Below, piece by piece: positions 1 to 11,540 of a DNA stretch of 64,000 nt. The DNA is taken from assembly GCF_035918235.1 (NCBI RefSeq), contig NZ_CP109485.1, positions 7,479,001-7,543,000 of the forward strand. Reading direction: 5' to 3'. Origin of the DNA: Streptomyces sp. NBC_01445 (GTDB lineage Bacteria; Actinomycetota; Actinomycetes; Streptomycetales; Streptomycetaceae). The notes below the pieces were generated by a model, which saw nothing but the letters and a program-made list of their open reading frames with translations, was not told the origin of the DNA and made no database searches. The first letter of the stretch is position 1. Each line of letters begins with the position of its first letter. Made by a program: the position numbers and the translations under genes.

Positions 1-1
1 C

Positions 2-1390
2 ATGACGGACGCCGCCGAGGAGATGGAGTACGAGCGCGCCGCACGCCTGCGTGACGACATAGAGGCGCTGCGCAAGGCGATGGAGAAGAGTGCCGTCGTC
101 CTCGCCGATGCCACGGACGCCGACCTGGTCGCCCTCGCCGAGGACGAGCTGGAGGCCGCCGTGCAGATCTTCCATGTGCGGGGCGGGCGCGTGCGCGGCC
201 AGCGCGGCTGGGTCACGGACAAGGTCGAGGCGGTCACCAGCGGTGACCTCGTCGAGCACGCGCTCCAGCAGTTGTACGGCGAGGAGCGCGGGGACGCTGT
301 TCCCAAGGAGGTCCTCGTGCCCGCGCTGCCCGAGCCCCTGGAACCCGTACAGGAGTGGCTCACCACGCGCCGCGGGTCGAACGTGTCGCTGAGGATCCCG
401 CAGCGCGGTGACAAGAAGGCCCTGATGGAGACGGTCCACAGGAACGCGCAGCAGGCGCTCGCGCTCCACAAGACCAAGCGCGCCTCCGACCTCACCACGC
501 GCTCGCGCGCCCTGGAGGAGATCGCCGGGGCTCTCGAGCTGGACAGCGCCCCGCTGCGCATCGAGTGCTACGACATCTCCCACCTCCAGGGCGACGACGT
601 CGTGGCGTCGATGGTCGTCTTCGAGGACGGACTGGCCAGGAAGAGCGAGTACCGGCGCTTCCAGATCAAGGGCTTCGAGGGGCAGGACGACGTCCGCTCC
701 ATGCACGAGGTGATCACACGCCGCTTCAAGCGCTATCTGGCGGCGCAGGAGAAGTCGGGGGAGTGGTCCGACGCCGAGCTGACGGACGAGGACGGCCCGA
801 TCGAGTCCCGTCTCACCGAGGACGACGGTCGCCCCAAGCGGTTCGCGTACCCGCCCCAGCTGGTCGTCGTCGACGGCGGGCAGCCGCAGGTCGCGGCGGC
901 CAAGCGGGCGCTGGACGAACTGGGCATCGACGACATCGCGGTGTGCGGCCTGGCCAAGCGCCTCGAAGAGGTCTGGGTGCCCGACGAGGACGACCCGGTC
1001 ATCCTTCCGCGCACCAGCGAGGGCCTCTATCTTCTCCAGCGCGTGCGTGACGAGGCGCACCGATTCGCGATCACGTACCAGCGCACCAAGCGGGCCAAGC
1101 GCTTCCGGGCCGGGCCGCTCGACGAGGTGCCCGGTCTCGGGGACGCGCGCAAGCAGGCCCTGATCAAGCACTTCGGTTCGGTGAAGCGCCTGCGATCGGC
1201 CACAATCGATCAGATCTGCGAGGTTCCCGGCATAGGCCGCAAGACGGCAGAGACGATCGTGGCGGCCTTCGCAAGCGCGGAGCCCGCCGCACCGGCCGTG
1301 AACACGGCCACAGGAGAGATCATTGAAGACGAGGACCCCACGGCCACGGCCGTGGCCACCTCGGAAGGACGACGGGGGCAGGAGCCATGA
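2..1390 (+). CDS. uvrC: UvrABC excinuclease subunit C, 3' part (5' end outside window)
   Basis: This is the C-terminal 462 residues of UvrC, the subunit that makes both incisions in nucleotide excision repair. The visible part opens with the UvrB-binding UVR motif (about residues 1-30). An RNase H-like endonuclease domain follows, with [11 protein letters not shown] near 185 and [10 protein letters not shown] near 290. It ends in tandem helix-hairpin-helix motifs ([11 protein letters not shown] and [11 protein letters not shown], about 377-425). The GIY-YIG nuclease domain lies upstream of the window, so the ATG at position 2 is internal. The stop overlaps the rapZ start (ATGA), so the two are probably translationally coupled. 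Confidence 0.96.
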   Translation: MTDAAEEMEYERAARLRDDIEALRKAMEKSAVVLADATDADLVALAEDELEAAVQIFHVRGGRVRGQRGWVTDKVEAVTSGDLVEHALQQLYGEERGDAVPKEVLVPALPEPLEPVQEWLTTRRGSNVSLRIPQRGDKKALMETVHRNAQQALALHKTKRASDLTTRSRALEEIAGALELDSAPLRIECYDISHLQGDDVVASMVVFEDGLARKSEYRRFQIKGFEGQDDVRSMHEVITRRFKRYLAAQEKSGEWSDAELTDEDGPIESRLTEDDGRPKRFAYPPQLVVVDGGQPQVAAAKRALDELGIDDIAVCGLAKRLEEVWVPDEDDPVILPRTSEGLYLLQRVRDEAHRFAITYQRTKRAKRFRAGPLDEVPGLGDARKQALIKHFGSVKRLRSATIDQICEVPGIGRKTAETIVAAFASAEPAAPAVNTATGEIIEDEDPTATAVATSEGRRGQEP

Positions 1391-2370
1391 ACGAGAACGA
1401 GCAGGGCGAACAGGCACCACAGCCGGCCCCCGATGACCCGGCGGGCCAGGCGGCGGAGACAGACGGAGCACAGGTGAGTACGGGTACGACGAGCGAGACC
1501 CCCGAAGCGGCGATCCCCGAGCTGGTGATCATCTCCGGGATGTCCGGCGCCGGGCGTTCCACGGCCGCCAAGTGTCTGGAGGACCTCGGCTGGTTCGTCG
1601 TCGACAACCTGCCGCCCGCGCTGATCCCCACGATGGTCGAGCTCGGCGCCCGCTCCCAGGGCAATGTCGCCCGGATCGCCGTCGTCGTCGACGTGCGCGG
1701 CCGCCGCTTCTTCGACGACCTCCACCAGTCCCTCGCCGACCTGGAGTCCCGCCAGGTCACCCGGCGCATCGTGTTCCTGGAGTCCTCCGACGAGGCCCTG
1801 GTGCGCCGCTTCGAGTCGGTGCGCCGCCCGCACCCCCTCCAGGGCGACGGCCGCATCGTCGACGGGATCGCGGCCGAGCGCACGCTCCTGCGCGAGCTGC
1901 GCGGCGACGCCGACCTGGTCATCGACACCTCCAGCCTGAACGTGCACGAGCTGCGCGCCAAGATGGACGCCCAGTTCGCCGGCGACGAGGAGCCCGAGCT
2001 GCGGGCCACGGTCATGTCGTTCGGCTTCAAGTACGGCCTGCCCGTCGACGCCGATCTGGTCGTCGACATGCGCTTCCTGCCGAACCCGCACTGGGTCCCC
2101 GAGCTGCGCCCCTTCACCGGCCTGAACGAAGAGGTGGCGAACTACGTCTTCGGCCAGCCCGGCGCCAAGGAGTTCCTGGACCGGTACACCGAGCTGCTCC
2201 AGCTCATCGCCGCCGGATACCGCCGCGAGGGCAAGCGGTACGTGACGATCGCGGTCGGCTGCACCGGAGGCAAGCACCGCTCCGTCGCGATGTCGGAGAA
2301 GCTCGCCGCGCGTATCGCGGCGGAAGGCGTGGAGACCGTGGTCGTCCACCGGGACATGGGCCGCGAATGA
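1387..2370 (+). CDS. rapZ: RNase adapter RapZ / YvcJ-family nucleotide-binding protein
   Basis: The 327-residue P-loop protein belongs to the RapZ/YvcJ family. In enterobacteria RapZ guides RNase E to small RNAs that control amino-sugar synthesis; in Gram-positive bacteria the role is less clear. A Walker A motif GMSGAGRST is near residue 52, and the conserved C-terminal part has [11 protein letters not shown] near residue 294. The first 40 residues are an acidic, probably disordered extension. The gene overlaps uvrC upstream and yvcK downstream by ATGA, forming the conserved uvrC-rapZ-yvcK-whiA order of actinobacteria. Confidence 0.93.
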   Translation: MNENEQGEQAPQPAPDDPAGQAAETDGAQVSTGTTSETPEAAIPELVIISGMSGAGRSTAAKCLEDLGWFVVDNLPPALIPTMVELGARSQGNVARIAVVVDVRGRRFFDDLHQSLADLESRQVTRRIVFLESSDEALVRRFESVRRPHPLQGDGRIVDGIAAERTLLRELRGDADLVIDTSSLNVHELRAKMDAQFAGDEEPELRATVMSFGFKYGLPVDADLVVDMRFLPNPHWVPELRPFTGLNEEVANYVFGQPGAKEFLDRYTELLQLIAAGYRREGKRYVTIAVGCTGGKHRSVAMSEKLAARIAAEGVETVVVHRDMGRE

Positions 2371-3404
2371 CCGGTCGCACACTCCGGCTCGGCAGCAGGC
2401 TCCGCCGGGTCACCCCTCCCACGGGCCGCCGGCGCGGCGCCCAGCCCAAGGTCGTCGCCCTCGGCGGTGGCATGGGCCTGTCCGCGTCACTGGCGGCCCT
2501 GCGGCGCATCACCGGCGACCTCACCGCCGTGGTGACCGTCGCCGACGACGGCGGCTCCAGTGGCCGGCTCCGCGACGAGCTGGGCGTCCTGCCGCCCGGC
2601 GACCTGCGCAAGGCCCTCGCGGCCCTGTGCGGCGACGACGACTGGGGCCAGACCTGGGCCCGCGTCATCCAGCACCGTTTCCAGTCCCAGGGCGACCTGC
2701 ACGAGCACGCCGTCGGCAATCTGCTCATCGTCGCTCTGTGGGAGCAGCTCGGCGACCATGTGCAGGCCCTCGACCTGGTCGGCAAGCTGCTGGGTGCGCA
2801 GGGGCGCGTACTGCCCATGTCCGCGGTGCCGCTGGAGCTCCAGGCCCTGGTCAAGGGGCACGACCCGGCCCGCCCCGAGGACATCGACACGGTGCGCGGC
2901 CAGGCCACGGTGGCGCTCACCCCCGGCGAGGTGCAGTCCGTGCACCTCGTGCCGCACGACCCGCCGGCCGTCCCCGAGGCGGTCGCCGCGGTGCTCGACG
3001 CGGACTGGGTGGTGCTCGGCCCCGGCTCCTGGTTCTCCTCCGTCATCCCGCATCTGCTGGTCCCCGATCTGCTCGACGCGCTGATGGCGACGAAGGCCCG
3101 CAGGGTCCTCTCGCTGAACCTCGCGCCGCAGCCCGGAGAAACCGAGGGGTTCTCACCGCAGCGTCATTTGGAGGTTTTGGGACGACACGCCCCTAAACTC
3201 GCCCTGGACGTGGTGCTGGCCGACGAGGCCGCCGTGCCCGACCGCGAGTCCCTGACCGACGCCGCCAAGGAGGGCTTCGGCGCTGCGGTCGAGCTGGCGC
3301 CTGTGGCCAGGCCCGACGGGACTCCGAGGCACGATCCGGAGCTGTTGGCCGCCGCGTACGACCGTATTTTTCGGATGCATGGAAGGATCGGCCCATGGCG
3401 ATGA
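2367..3404 (+). CDS. yvcK: YvcK/CofD-like gluconeogenesis factor
   Basis: The protein belongs to the YvcK/CofD-like family, which is known to bind UDP-sugars and to affect morphogenesis and growth on gluconeogenic carbon sources. Visible signatures are [11 protein letters not shown] near residue 28, [14 protein letters not shown] near 55, [10 protein letters not shown] near 75 and [15 protein letters not shown] near 215. The open frame extends far upstream inside rapZ, but the ATG at 2367 overlaps the rapZ stop and gives the expected length of 345 residues. The last codons overlap the whiA start by ten bases. Confidence 0.92.
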   Translation: MTGRTLRLGSRLRRVTPPTGRRRGAQPKVVALGGGMGLSASLAALRRITGDLTAVVTVADDGGSSGRLRDELGVLPPGDLRKALAALCGDDDWGQTWARVIQHRFQSQGDLHEHAVGNLLIVALWEQLGDHVQALDLVGKLLGAQGRVLPMSAVPLELQALVKGHDPARPEDIDTVRGQATVALTPGEVQSVHLVPHDPPAVPEAVAAVLDADWVVLGPGSWFSSVIPHLLVPDLLDALMATKARRVLSLNLAPQPGETEGFSPQRHLEVLGRHAPKLALDVVLADEAAVPDRESLTDAAKEGFGAAVELAPVARPDGTPRHDPELLAAAYDRIFRMHGRIGPWR

Positions 3405-4384
3405 CGGCAGCGGTGAAGGACGAGATCTCCCGGCTTCCCGTCACCCGGACCTGCTGCAGAAAGGCAGAGGTCTCGGCCATCCTGCGCTTCGCGGGCGGGC
3501 TCCACCTGGTGAGCGGCCGCATCGTGATCGAGGCGGAGCTGGACACCGCGATGGCGGCAAGACGGCTGAAGCGGGACATCCTCGAGATCTTCGGGCACAG
3601 CTCGGAACTGATCGTGATGGCGCCCGGCGGGCTGCGCCGGGGCTCGCGCTTCGTCGTACGGGTCGTGGCCGGCGGTGACCAGCTGGCGCGCCAGACCGGT
3701 CTCGTCGACGGCCGCGGCCGCCCGATCCGGGGTCTCCCGCCGCAGGTGGTCTCGGGGGCCACCTGCGACGCCGAGGCCGCCTGGCGCGGGGCCTTCCTGG
3801 CGCACGGCTCGCTCACCGAGCCCGGCCGCTCCTCCTCCCTCGAGGTGACGTGCCCCGGCCCGGAGGCCGCGCTGGCCCTGGTCGGGGCCGCACGCCGCCT
3901 CCAGATCGCGGGCAAGGCCCGTGAGGTACGGGGTGTGGACCGTGTCGTCGTACGGGACGGGGACGCCATCGGCGCCCTGCTCACCCGCATGGGGGCGCAC
4001 GAGTCGGTGCTCGCCTGGGAGGAGCGGCGGATGCGGCGCGAGGTCCGCGCCACCGCCAACCGCCTGGCCAACTTCGACGACGCGAACCTGCGCCGCTCGG
4101 CGCGCGCCGCCGTCGCCGCCGGGGCCCGCGTGCAGCGCGCCCTGGAGATCCTCGCCGACGAGGTGCCTGAGCACCTCGCGGCCGCCGGCCGGCTGCGCAT
4201 GGAGCACAAGCAGGCATCCCTGGAGGAGCTGGGCGCGCTCGCCGACCCGCCGCTGACGAAGGACGCCGTCGCGGGCCGCATCCGCCGCCTGCTCGCGATG
4301 GCCGACAAGCGAGCCCAGGACATGGGCATCCCGGGCACGGAGTCGAACATCAGCGAGGAGATGGCCGACAACCTCGCCGGCTGA
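3395..4384 (+). CDS. whiA: Sporulation transcription factor WhiA
   Basis: WhiA is the actinobacterial DNA-binding protein that, with WhiB, directs the switch from aerial growth to sporulation septation. It combines an N-terminal degenerate LAGLIDADG homing-endonuclease fold (about residues 1-210) with a C-terminal helix-turn-helix (about 230-320; [32 protein letters not shown] is the start of it, written here only as [13 protein letters not shown]). The 329-residue length is standard. It is the last gene of the uvrC-rapZ-yvcK-whiA run and is followed by a strong terminator hairpin. Start ATG 3395 lies just after AGGATCGGCCC inside yvcK. Confidence 0.96.
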   Translation: MAMTAAVKDEISRLPVTRTCCRKAEVSAILRFAGGLHLVSGRIVIEAELDTAMAARRLKRDILEIFGHSSELIVMAPGGLRRGSRFVVRVVAGGDQLARQTGLVDGRGRPIRGLPPQVVSGATCDAEAAWRGAFLAHGSLTEPGRSSSLEVTCPGPEAALALVGAARRLQIAGKAREVRGVDRVVVRDGDAIGALLTRMGAHESVLAWEERRMRREVRATANRLANFDDANLRRSARAAVAAGARVQRALEILADEVPEHLAAAGRLRMEHKQASLEELGALADPPLTKDAVAGRIRRLLAMADKRAQDMGIPGTESNISEEMADNLAG

Positions 4385-4403
4385 CCCCGGAGCGGAATGC
4401 CTC

Positions 4404-4445
4404 ACGCCGGTGCCGGCGCCCTGCCGGGGGCCCGGGCACCGGCGT
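4404..4445 (+). terminator. whiA terminator hairpin
   Basis: A 10-bp perfect stem (ACGCCGGTGC at 4404-4413 with GCACCGGCGT at 4436-4445) encloses a GC-rich loop that can fold further. It is followed by three more T residues, close to a classic intrinsic terminator, 20 bases after the whiA stop. Confidence 0.75.
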
Positions 4446-4539
4446 TTTCGCTGCCCATGGGGACCGTGCAAGGCGTGACGTGTCCCCTTTGACGCGCCCT
4501 TGACTTGACCATGAACTGTCATGAGTCTGGCGTCTGTTC

Positions 4540-4588
4540 GCTTCTGCGGTAAACAGCCGCTTCTGCGGTTCACCACAGCTTCTGCGGT
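4540..4588 (+). repeat. Three tandem 19-bp units in the carboxypeptidase promoter region
   Basis: The 11-mer GCTTCTGCGGT occurs at 4540-4550, 4559-4569 and 4578-4588, exactly 19 bp apart, with unrelated 8-bp spacers. The third copy ends 21 bp before the ATG at 4610. Conserved half, variable spacer and constant phasing are what a cooperative direct-repeat operator looks like. The cognate regulator is not evident in the window. Confidence 0.7.
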
Positions 4589-4609
4589 ACACAACTGCAA
4601 GGGGGGCTC

Positions 4610-7570
4610 ATGAGACGAAGAGCGAGATCGATCCTCGCGGCCACGGCACTCGTACTGGGCGGACTGGGAGGCGCGGGACTGACGCCCGTCGCCCAGGCGG
4701 AGAGCGGCGGTGCACCCCGGTCGGACTCCGATCCGGTCAAGGTGTTCCGCGCGGAGGTCACGAAGGAGCAGGTACCCCTGCTCCTCGCGGCCGGACAGGA
4801 CGGACACGAACTCGGCGAACAGGCCCCCGAGAAGGGGAAGGCCGAGGTCGAGGTCTACCTCACCGACAAGCAGGCCAAACAGCTGGAGAGGAAGGGCGTC
4901 GAGCTCACCGAGCACACGCTCTCCGCCAAGGCGCGAGCGCGCGTGGCGGCCGCGGGCGACGGCGTGTTCCGCCCCTACAGCGGCAAGGGCAATCTCCAGG
5001 AGGAGATCGTCAGGACGGGCCAGGAGCACCCCGGCCTCACCAAGGTCGTCTCCATCGGCAAGACGCTCCAAGGCCAGGACATCCTCGCGCTCAAGCTCTC
5101 CAAGGGCGCCCGTACGACGAGGGACGGCGCCAAGCCGTCCGTGCTCTACATGTCCAACCAGCACGCCCGCGAGTGGATCACCCCCGAGATGACCCGCCGC
5201 CTGATGCACTACTACTTGGACAACTACTCCAAGGACAAGCGCATCAAGAAGATCGTCGACTCCACCGAGATGTGGTTCGTCCTGTCCGCCAACCCCGACG
5301 GATACGACTGGACGTTCAACCCCGACGGCGACCGCCAGTGGCGCAAGAACATGCGGGACGTGAACGGCGACGGCGCGATCACCACGGGCGACGGCGTCGA
5401 CCTCAACCGCAACTTCGCCTACAAGTGGGGCTACGACGACGAGGGTTCGTCCCCGAGCCCCGCAAGCGAGACCTACCGCGGCGCGAGCCCCGGCTCCGAG
5501 CCCGAGACGAAGGCCCTCGACGCCTTCGAGAAGCGCATCGACTTCCGGTACGCCGTCAACTACCACTCCGCGGCCCAGCTGCTGCTCTACGGAGTGGGCT
5601 GGCAGGTGGCCACCCCGACACCGGACGACGTGCTCTACAAGGCGCTCGCCGGGACCCCCGAGAACTCCGCGATCCCCGGCTACCACCCGCAGGTCTCCTC
5701 CGAGCTGTACACCACCAACGGCGAAGCCGACGGGCACGCGGGCAACGTCAACGGCATCGGGATGTTCACGCCGGAGATGAGCGAGTGTCAGACCGCGTCG
5801 GCCGTCGACCCGGACGACCAGTGGCGCCCCGAGGACTGCGAGTCGGTCTTCACCTTCCCGGACGACGAGAAACTGATCCAGCAGGAGTTCGCCAAGAACA
5901 TCCCCTTCGCACTCTCCGTGGCCGAGACCGCGGCGCACCCCGATCAGCCGTCCTCCTCCGTCGGCCTCGACGCCCCCGACTTCACCCCGGCCGCCTTCAG
6001 CACCTCGTACGCGCGCGGTGCCGACCAGGAAGTCTCCGTGACCGCCCGCAGGTCGGTGCGCGACAAGGAGCTCAACTACCGTGTCGACCGCGGCCGTACG
6101 CACGACGAGGACCTGCGCGCCTGGAAGGGCGGCGAGACCTACGGCGGAGAGGACAACCTCCACTTCGACGCGTACCGCGCGAGGATCGAGGACGCGGACC
6201 CGGGCGACAAGGTCGAGGTCTGGTTCACCGGACGCACGAAGTCCGGGAAGCGCACCTCCAGCGACCACTTCACGTACACCGTGGCCGAGCGCCCCAGGGC
6301 CGACACCCTCGTCGTCGCCGAGAACGACGCCACAGGCCAGCAGAGCAAGGCGTACGTGGACGCGCTGAAGGCGAACGGCCGCACCCCGCTCGTGTGGAAC
6401 GTAGCCACGCAGGGCGCCCCGGACGCACTCGCGGTGCTCGACCACTTCAGGACCGTCGTCCACTACACGGGCGCCGACCGCCCGGGCCTCACCACGCAGC
6501 TCGCCCTGCGCGACTACCTCAACGAGGGCGGCAAGCTGATCGAGGCCGGTGAGCAGGCGGGCGGCTCCGTCAACATCGGCGACACCACCACCAACGACTT
6601 CAGCCAGTACTACCTGGGCGCGTACTCGCGTACGTCGACACCCGGCGCCTCGAAGTTCGCCGGATCCGGCGTGCTGACCGGCGCCGCCGCGGGCCTCGGC
6701 GACGCTCCCGGCAACCCGCTGAACATCGCCGCGACTTATCAGGCCACCTCCGACGTGCTGTCCAAGGCCGACTACCCGCAGTTCACGAGCGCGGGCGCCG
6801 GTGCGTACGCGGGCACCCCCAACCCGTACAGCCCCTACGAGGGCAGCTCCATGGCCGCCGCCGTGCACACGGACGACGGGTGGAAGCGCCTGACCCGCAC
6901 CATCGACCTCACCGGGGTCTCCGCCGCCGACAAGCCGGCCCTGAAGTTCCAGCTCCTGTGGGACACCGAGCCCGGCTACGACCACGCGGTGCTGGAGGCG
7001 CACACGGCGGGTGCCGAGGACTGGACGACGCTGCCCGAGGCCGGCGGCGCCACGACGAACGCCGTCCCCGCCGAGTGCGAGGCCGGATTCCTGATCAAGG
7101 AGCATCCGGCTCTCAAGCGCTATCTGACGCCCGGCAGCGCGGGCTGCACGGCCACCGGCACCTCCGGCTCCTGGAACAGCCTCACGGGCGCCTCGGACGG
7201 TTGGAAGCCGGTGACCTTCGACCTGAGCGCCTACGCCGGAAAGACGGTCGAGGTCTCGCTCAGCTACATCACCGACCCCGGCAGCGGCGGCCACGGCGTC
7301 CTCGCCGACAACGCGTCCGTCGTGACCGGCGGCGCCGCGAAGGAGACCGAGGGCTTCGAGTCGTCGTTCGGCGCCTGGAAGGTCGCGGGCCCGCCCCCGG
7401 GCAGCCCCGTCGTCACCAAGGACTGGGCCCGGGCGGGTGAACTGTTCAAGACATATGGAGCCGTCAGCACCAAGGACACCGTGCTCCTCGGATTCGGTCT
7501 CGAACACGTCGCCACGGCGGCCGAGCGCAGCGTCCTCGTGGGGAAGGCGCTGGCCTCCCTGAGGAGCTGA
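4610..7570 (+). CDS. Secreted M14-family zinc carboxypeptidase, multidomain
   Basis: This 986-residue secreted metallocarboxypeptidase starts with a signal peptide (MRRRARSILAATALVLGG, cleavage after AQA near residue 30). A propeptide-like region follows, then the M14 catalytic domain (about 120-440). Zinc ligands are H185 and E188 in NQHAREW and H319 in NYHSAAQ; the catalytic glutamate is E389 in FTPEMSE. The C-terminal half has immunoglobulin-like and immune-inhibitor-A/MAM-like beta domains (WTTLPEAGG near 804 and LTGASDGWKPVTFDLS near 864). Streptomyces relatives release C-terminal residues from extracellular peptides. The ATG follows AAGGGGGGCTC. The gene stands alone and its promoter region carries a 19-bp triple repeat. 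Confidence 0.93.
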   Translation: MRRRARSILAATALVLGGLGGAGLTPVAQAESGGAPRSDSDPVKVFRAEVTKEQVPLLLAAGQDGHELGEQAPEKGKAEVEVYLTDKQAKQLERKGVELTEHTLSAKARARVAAAGDGVFRPYSGKGNLQEEIVRTGQEHPGLTKVVSIGKTLQGQDILALKLSKGARTTRDGAKPSVLYMSNQHAREWITPEMTRRLMHYYLDNYSKDKRIKKIVDSTEMWFVLSANPDGYDWTFNPDGDRQWRKNMRDVNGDGAITTGDGVDLNRNFAYKWGYDDEGSSPSPASETYRGASPGSEPETKALDAFEKRIDFRYAVNYHSAAQLLLYGVGWQVATPTPDDVLYKALAGTPENSAIPGYHPQVSSELYTTNGEADGHAGNVNGIGMFTPEMSECQTASAVDPDDQWRPEDCESVFTFPDDEKLIQQEFAKNIPFALSVAETAAHPDQPSSSVGLDAPDFTPAAFSTSYARGADQEVSVTARRSVRDKELNYRVDRGRTHDEDLRAWKGGETYGGEDNLHFDAYRARIEDADPGDKVEVWFTGRTKSGKRTSSDHFTYTVAERPRADTLVVAENDATGQQSKAYVDALKANGRTPLVWNVATQGAPDALAVLDHFRTVVHYTGADRPGLTTQLALRDYLNEGGKLIEAGEQAGGSVNIGDTTTNDFSQYYLGAYSRTSTPGASKFAGSGVLTGAAAGLGDAPGNPLNIAATYQATSDVLSKADYPQFTSAGAGAYAGTPNPYSPYEGSSMAAAVHTDDGWKRLTRTIDLTGVSAADKPALKFQLLWDTEPGYDHAVLEAHTAGAEDWTTLPEAGGATTNAVPAECEAGFLIKEHPALKRYLTPGSAGCTATGTSGSWNSLTGASDGWKPVTFDLSAYAGKTVEVSLSYITDPGSGGHGVLADNASVVTGGAAKETEGFESSFGAWKVAGPPPGSPVVTKDWARAGELFKTYGAVSTKDTVLLGFGLEHVATAAERSVLVGKALASLRS

Positions 7571-7601
7571 GAAAGGCCGGGTCGAAAAGCGGACAAAATA
7601 C

Positions 7602-7638
7602 CCCGCTCACTTTTCGCGAAAAGCGCCAGATGAGCGGG
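7602..7638 (+). terminator. Nested palindrome after the carboxypeptidase gene
   Basis: Outer arms CCCGCTCA (7602-7609) and TGAGCGGG (7631-7638) pair perfectly. Between them CTTTTCGCGAAAAG (7610-7623) is itself a perfect palindrome. The structure is 32 bases after the carboxypeptidase stop and probably terminates it, although the AT-rich inner palindrome could also be a protein-binding site in front of gap. Confidence 0.55.
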
Positions 7639-7731
7639 AATCCCGGCGGTCCGAACCCCTACTGGGCGGTACGGGTCGCCGGGCCGCACAAGGGCCCACT
7701 CAATGTCACCCGGAGGGCTTCGGAGAGGTAG

Positions 7732-8817
<1,086 letters not shown>

Positions 8818-8844
8818 ATCCAGAGCAGGCATCTCGATGTGAGC

Positions 8845-8886
8845 ACAGGGTCCGGACCGCGCAACGACGCGCCGTCCGGGCCCTGT
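8845..8886 (+). terminator. Hairpin between gap and pgk (partial terminator or stabiliser)
   Basis: ACAGGGTCCGGAC (8845-8857) pairs with GTCCGGGCCCTGT (8874-8886) with one G-U, and the loop contains a further short CGCGC stem. No T-run follows, so read-through into pgk is likely and the structure may set the gap/pgk ratio. Confidence 0.55.
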
Positions 8887-8924
8887 TGTGCGTCAGCCCA
8901 CCCAAGAAGTCCAGGAGTCCAGCC

Positions 8925-10136
8925 ATGAAGACGATCGACGAACTTCTCGCCGAAGGGGTCGAGGGCAAGCGGGTCTTCGTCCGCGCCGACCTCAACGTGC
9001 CTCTCGCCGACGGCCAGATCACCGACGACGGCCGCATCCGCGCCGTCCTGCCCACCGTCAAGGCCCTGGCCGACGCGGGCGCCAAGGTGATCGTCGCCTC
9101 CCACCTGGGCCGCCCCAAGGGAGCCCCGGACCCGGCGTTCTCGCTGCTGCCGGCCGCCGAGCGCCTCGCCGAGCTCCTCGGCAAGCCGGTCGCCTTCGCC
9201 CAGGACACCGTCGGCCCCGCCGCCCACGACGCGGTGGACGGTCTGGAGCCCGGCCAGGTCGCCGTCATCGAGAACCTCCGCTTCAACGCCGGCGAGACCT
9301 CGAAGGACGACACCGAGCGCGGCGAGTTCGCCGACCGGCTCGCAGCCCTCGCCGACGTCTACGTGGGCGACGGCTTCGGCGCCGTGCACCGCAAGCACGC
9401 CTCCGTGTACGACCTGCCGGCCCGCCTGCCGCACTACGCCGGCTACCTCATCGCCACCGAGGTCGGCGTCCTGAAGAAGCTCACCGACGAGGTCAAGCGG
9501 CCGTACGTCGTCGCGCTCGGCGGGGCCAAGGTCTCCGACAAGCTCGCCGTCATCGACCAGCTGCTCGGCAAGGCCGACCGCCTGCTCATCGGCGGCGGCA
9601 TGGCCTACACGTTCCTCAAGGCCCAGGGCCACGAGGTCGGCATCTCCCTCCTCCAGGAGGACCAGATCCCGGCCGTCAAGGAGTACATCAAGCGCGCCGA
9701 GGACAACGGCGTCGAGCTGGTGCTCCCCGTGGACGTCCTGGTCTCGCCGGACTTCCCCGACCTCAAGACCAAGGCCCCGGCCAACCCCACCACCGTCGCC
9801 GCGGACGCCATCCCGGCCGACCAGGAGGGTCTCGACATCGGTCCGGAGACCCGCAAGCTGTACGCATCGAAGCTCGCCGACGCCGGGACGGTGTTCTGGA
9901 ACGGCCCGATGGGCGTCTTCGAGCACCCCGACTACGCCGAGGGCACCAAGGCCGTCGCCCAGGCGCTCCTCGACTCCCCGGCCTTCACGGTCGTCGGCGG
10001 TGGCGACTCGGCCGCGGCCGTCCGGCTCCTCGGCTTCGACGAGAATGCATTCGGCCACATCTCGACCGGCGGCGGCGCCTCCCTCGAATACCTTGAGGGC
10101 AAGACGCTCCCCGGCCTTGCCGCACTGGAGGACTGA
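8925..10136 (+). CDS. pgk: Phosphoglycerate kinase
   Basis: Phosphoglycerate kinase makes ATP from 1,3-bisphosphoglycerate in glycolysis. It shows [12 protein letters not shown] near residue 15, SHLGRPKG near 60 and the C-terminal nucleotide-binding loop [11 protein letters not shown] near 355. With ATG 8925, preceded by CCAGGAGTCC, it has 403 residues, the usual length. The open frame runs upstream through gap, but no ribosome site supports an earlier start. tpiA begins six bases after the stop. Confidence 0.96.
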   Translation: MKTIDELLAEGVEGKRVFVRADLNVPLADGQITDDGRIRAVLPTVKALADAGAKVIVASHLGRPKGAPDPAFSLLPAAERLAELLGKPVAFAQDTVGPAAHDAVDGLEPGQVAVIENLRFNAGETSKDDTERGEFADRLAALADVYVGDGFGAVHRKHASVYDLPARLPHYAGYLIATEVGVLKKLTDEVKRPYVVALGGAKVSDKLAVIDQLLGKADRLLIGGGMAYTFLKAQGHEVGISLLQEDQIPAVKEYIKRAEDNGVELVLPVDVLVSPDFPDLKTKAPANPTTVAADAIPADQEGLDIGPETRKLYASKLADAGTVFWNGPMGVFEHPDYAEGTKAVAQALLDSPAFTVVGGGDSAAAVRLLGFDENAFGHISTGGGASLEYLEGKTLPGLAALED

Positions 10137-10142
10137 ACCTCA

Positions 10143-10919
10143 ATGACCACCCGCACGCCGCTGATGGCGGGCAACTGGAAGATGAACCTCAACCACCTCG
10201 AGGCCATCGCCCACGTCCAGAAGCTCGCCTTCGCGCTGTCCGACAAGGACTACGACGCCGTCGAGGTCGCGGTCCTGCCGCCCTTCACCGACCTGCGCTC
10301 CGTACAGACCCTGGTCGACGGCGACAAGCTCAAGATCAAGTACGGCGCCCAGGACATCTCGGCCCACGACTCCGGCGCCTACACCGGCGAGATCTCGGGC
10401 CCGATGCTCGCCAAGCTCAAATGCACGTTCGTGGCGGTCGGCCACTCCGAGCGCCGCCAGTACCACAACGAGACCGATGAAGTCTGCAACGCCAAGGCGA
10501 AGGCCGCCTTCAAGCACGGCCTGACCCCGATCCTCTGCGTCGGCGAGGAGCTCCACGTCCGCGAGGCGGGCGACCACGTCGCCCACACGCTGTCGCAGGT
10601 CGAGGGCGGCCTCAAGGACATCCCGGCCGAGCAGGCCGAGACCATCGTGATCGCGTACGAGCCGGTCTGGGCGATCGGCACCGGCAAGGTCTGCGGCGCC
10701 GAGGAAGCCCAGGAGGTCTGCGGGGCGATCCGCGGCAAGCTCGCCGAGCTGTACTCCCAGGAGCTGGCCGACAAGGTCCGCATCCAGTACGGCGGCTCGG
10801 TGAAGTCCGGGAACGTCGCGGAGATCATGTCGAAGCCCGACGTCGACGGCGCCCTCGTCGGCGGCGCGGCGCTCGACGCCGAGGAGTTCGTCAAGATCAT
10901 CCGCTTCCGCGACCAGTGA
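10143..10919 (+). CDS. tpiA: Triosephosphate isomerase
   Basis: This isomerase interconverts dihydroxyacetone phosphate and glyceraldehyde 3-phosphate. Signatures are NWKMN near residue 11, the catalytic histidine in AVGHSERR near 100 and the catalytic glutamate in [11 protein letters not shown] near 170. The phosphate-binding YGGSVKSGN is near 218. It has 258 residues and follows pgk by six bases, so the two are surely co-transcribed. Confidence 0.97.
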   Translation: MTTRTPLMAGNWKMNLNHLEAIAHVQKLAFALSDKDYDAVEVAVLPPFTDLRSVQTLVDGDKLKIKYGAQDISAHDSGAYTGEISGPMLAKLKCTFVAVGHSERRQYHNETDEVCNAKAKAAFKHGLTPILCVGEELHVREAGDHVAHTLSQVEGGLKDIPAEQAETIVIAYEPVWAIGTGKVCGAEEAQEVCGAIRGKLAELYSQELADKVRIQYGGSVKSGNVAEIMSKPDVDGALVGGAALDAEEFVKIIRFRDQ

Positions 10920-10982
10920 GCCGCGCCTCTGAGGCGAACCAACAGGTCGAGAGTATGCGGTAGCGGCGTTACGTCGTACCCT

Positions 10983-11018
10983 TGCGGGGGCCGGGTGGCT
11001 TTCCACCGGGCCCCCGCA
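10983..11018 (+). terminator. tpiA terminator
   Basis: A 16-bp stem with one mismatch (10983-10998 with 11003-11018) and a four-base loop lies 63 bases after tpiA and ends the gap-pgk-tpiA unit before the secG promoter. Confidence 0.75.
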
Positions 11019-11099
11019 GCACGTATAAGTCGCAGTACGGATACATCGCAGTACGTATCAGTTCAGTCCGAGAGAATTGCCAGGAAGTAGGGACCAGCC

Positions 11100-11336
11100 G
11101 TGGTTATGGGGTTCTCGATCGCCCTGATCGTCTTCAGCCTGCTGCTGATGCTCCTTGTGCTCATGCACAAGGGAAAGGGTGGCGGTCTCTCCGACATGTT
11201 CGGTGGCGGCATGCAGTCGTCCGTCGGCGGCTCGTCGGTCGCCGAGCGCAACCTGGACCGCATCACCATCGTGCTCGGTCTGCTGTGGTTCGCGTGCATT
11301 GTCGTGCTCGGCCTGCTCATGAAGGTCAACAACTGA
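11100..11336 (+). CDS. secG: Preprotein translocase subunit SecG
   Basis: SecG is the small accessory subunit of the SecYEG protein-export channel. The 78-residue protein has two membrane helices (about 4-23 and 52-73) joined by a glycine-rich loop with KGGGLSDMFGG, the family signature. The GTG at 11100 is followed two codons later by an ATG at 11106, which is an equally possible start. Linkage of secG to tpiA is common in actinobacteria. Confidence 0.93.
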   Translation: MVMGFSIALIVFSLLLMLLVLMHKGKGGGLSDMFGGGMQSSVGGSSVAERNLDRITIVLGLLWFACIVVLGLLMKVNN

Positions 11337-11364
11337 CGCCGTCACACCTGCACATCGCGCACAT

Positions 11365-11414
11365 AAGGCCCCATGTTCGGTACGCGCCCTCGGGCGCGGC
11401 CTATCATGGGGCTT
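11365..11414 (+). terminator. secG terminator, two nested hairpins
   Basis: The outer stem pairs AAGGCCCCATG with CATGGGGCTT (one bulged G). Inside it, CGCGCCC (11383-11389) pairs with GGGCGCG (11392-11398). It lies 28 bases after the secG stop. Confidence 0.65.
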
Positions 11415-11540
11415 GCGTCTAGGGGCGGGGATGTAACTCCAATCACTGGACGCGCGTTGGGCCTTACGTAGACTGAGGCGCCCGCGGCGGAGCGAGACGC
11501 CGACAAGCTCCGCGGCACCATCACGCAGGGAGTTACGACC

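Noticed and set aside
3164..7507. A 1447-codon open frame on the minus strand opposite whiA and the carboxypeptidase gene
   Set aside because: It is antisense to two well-supported genes, has no recognisable motif and reflects high third-position G+C, which keeps stop codons rare.
11337..11540. A tRNA gene or sigma-R promoter before the RbpA-family gene
   Set aside because: The folded structure is a nested terminator, and no GGAAT-N18-GTT pair with the right spacing was found.
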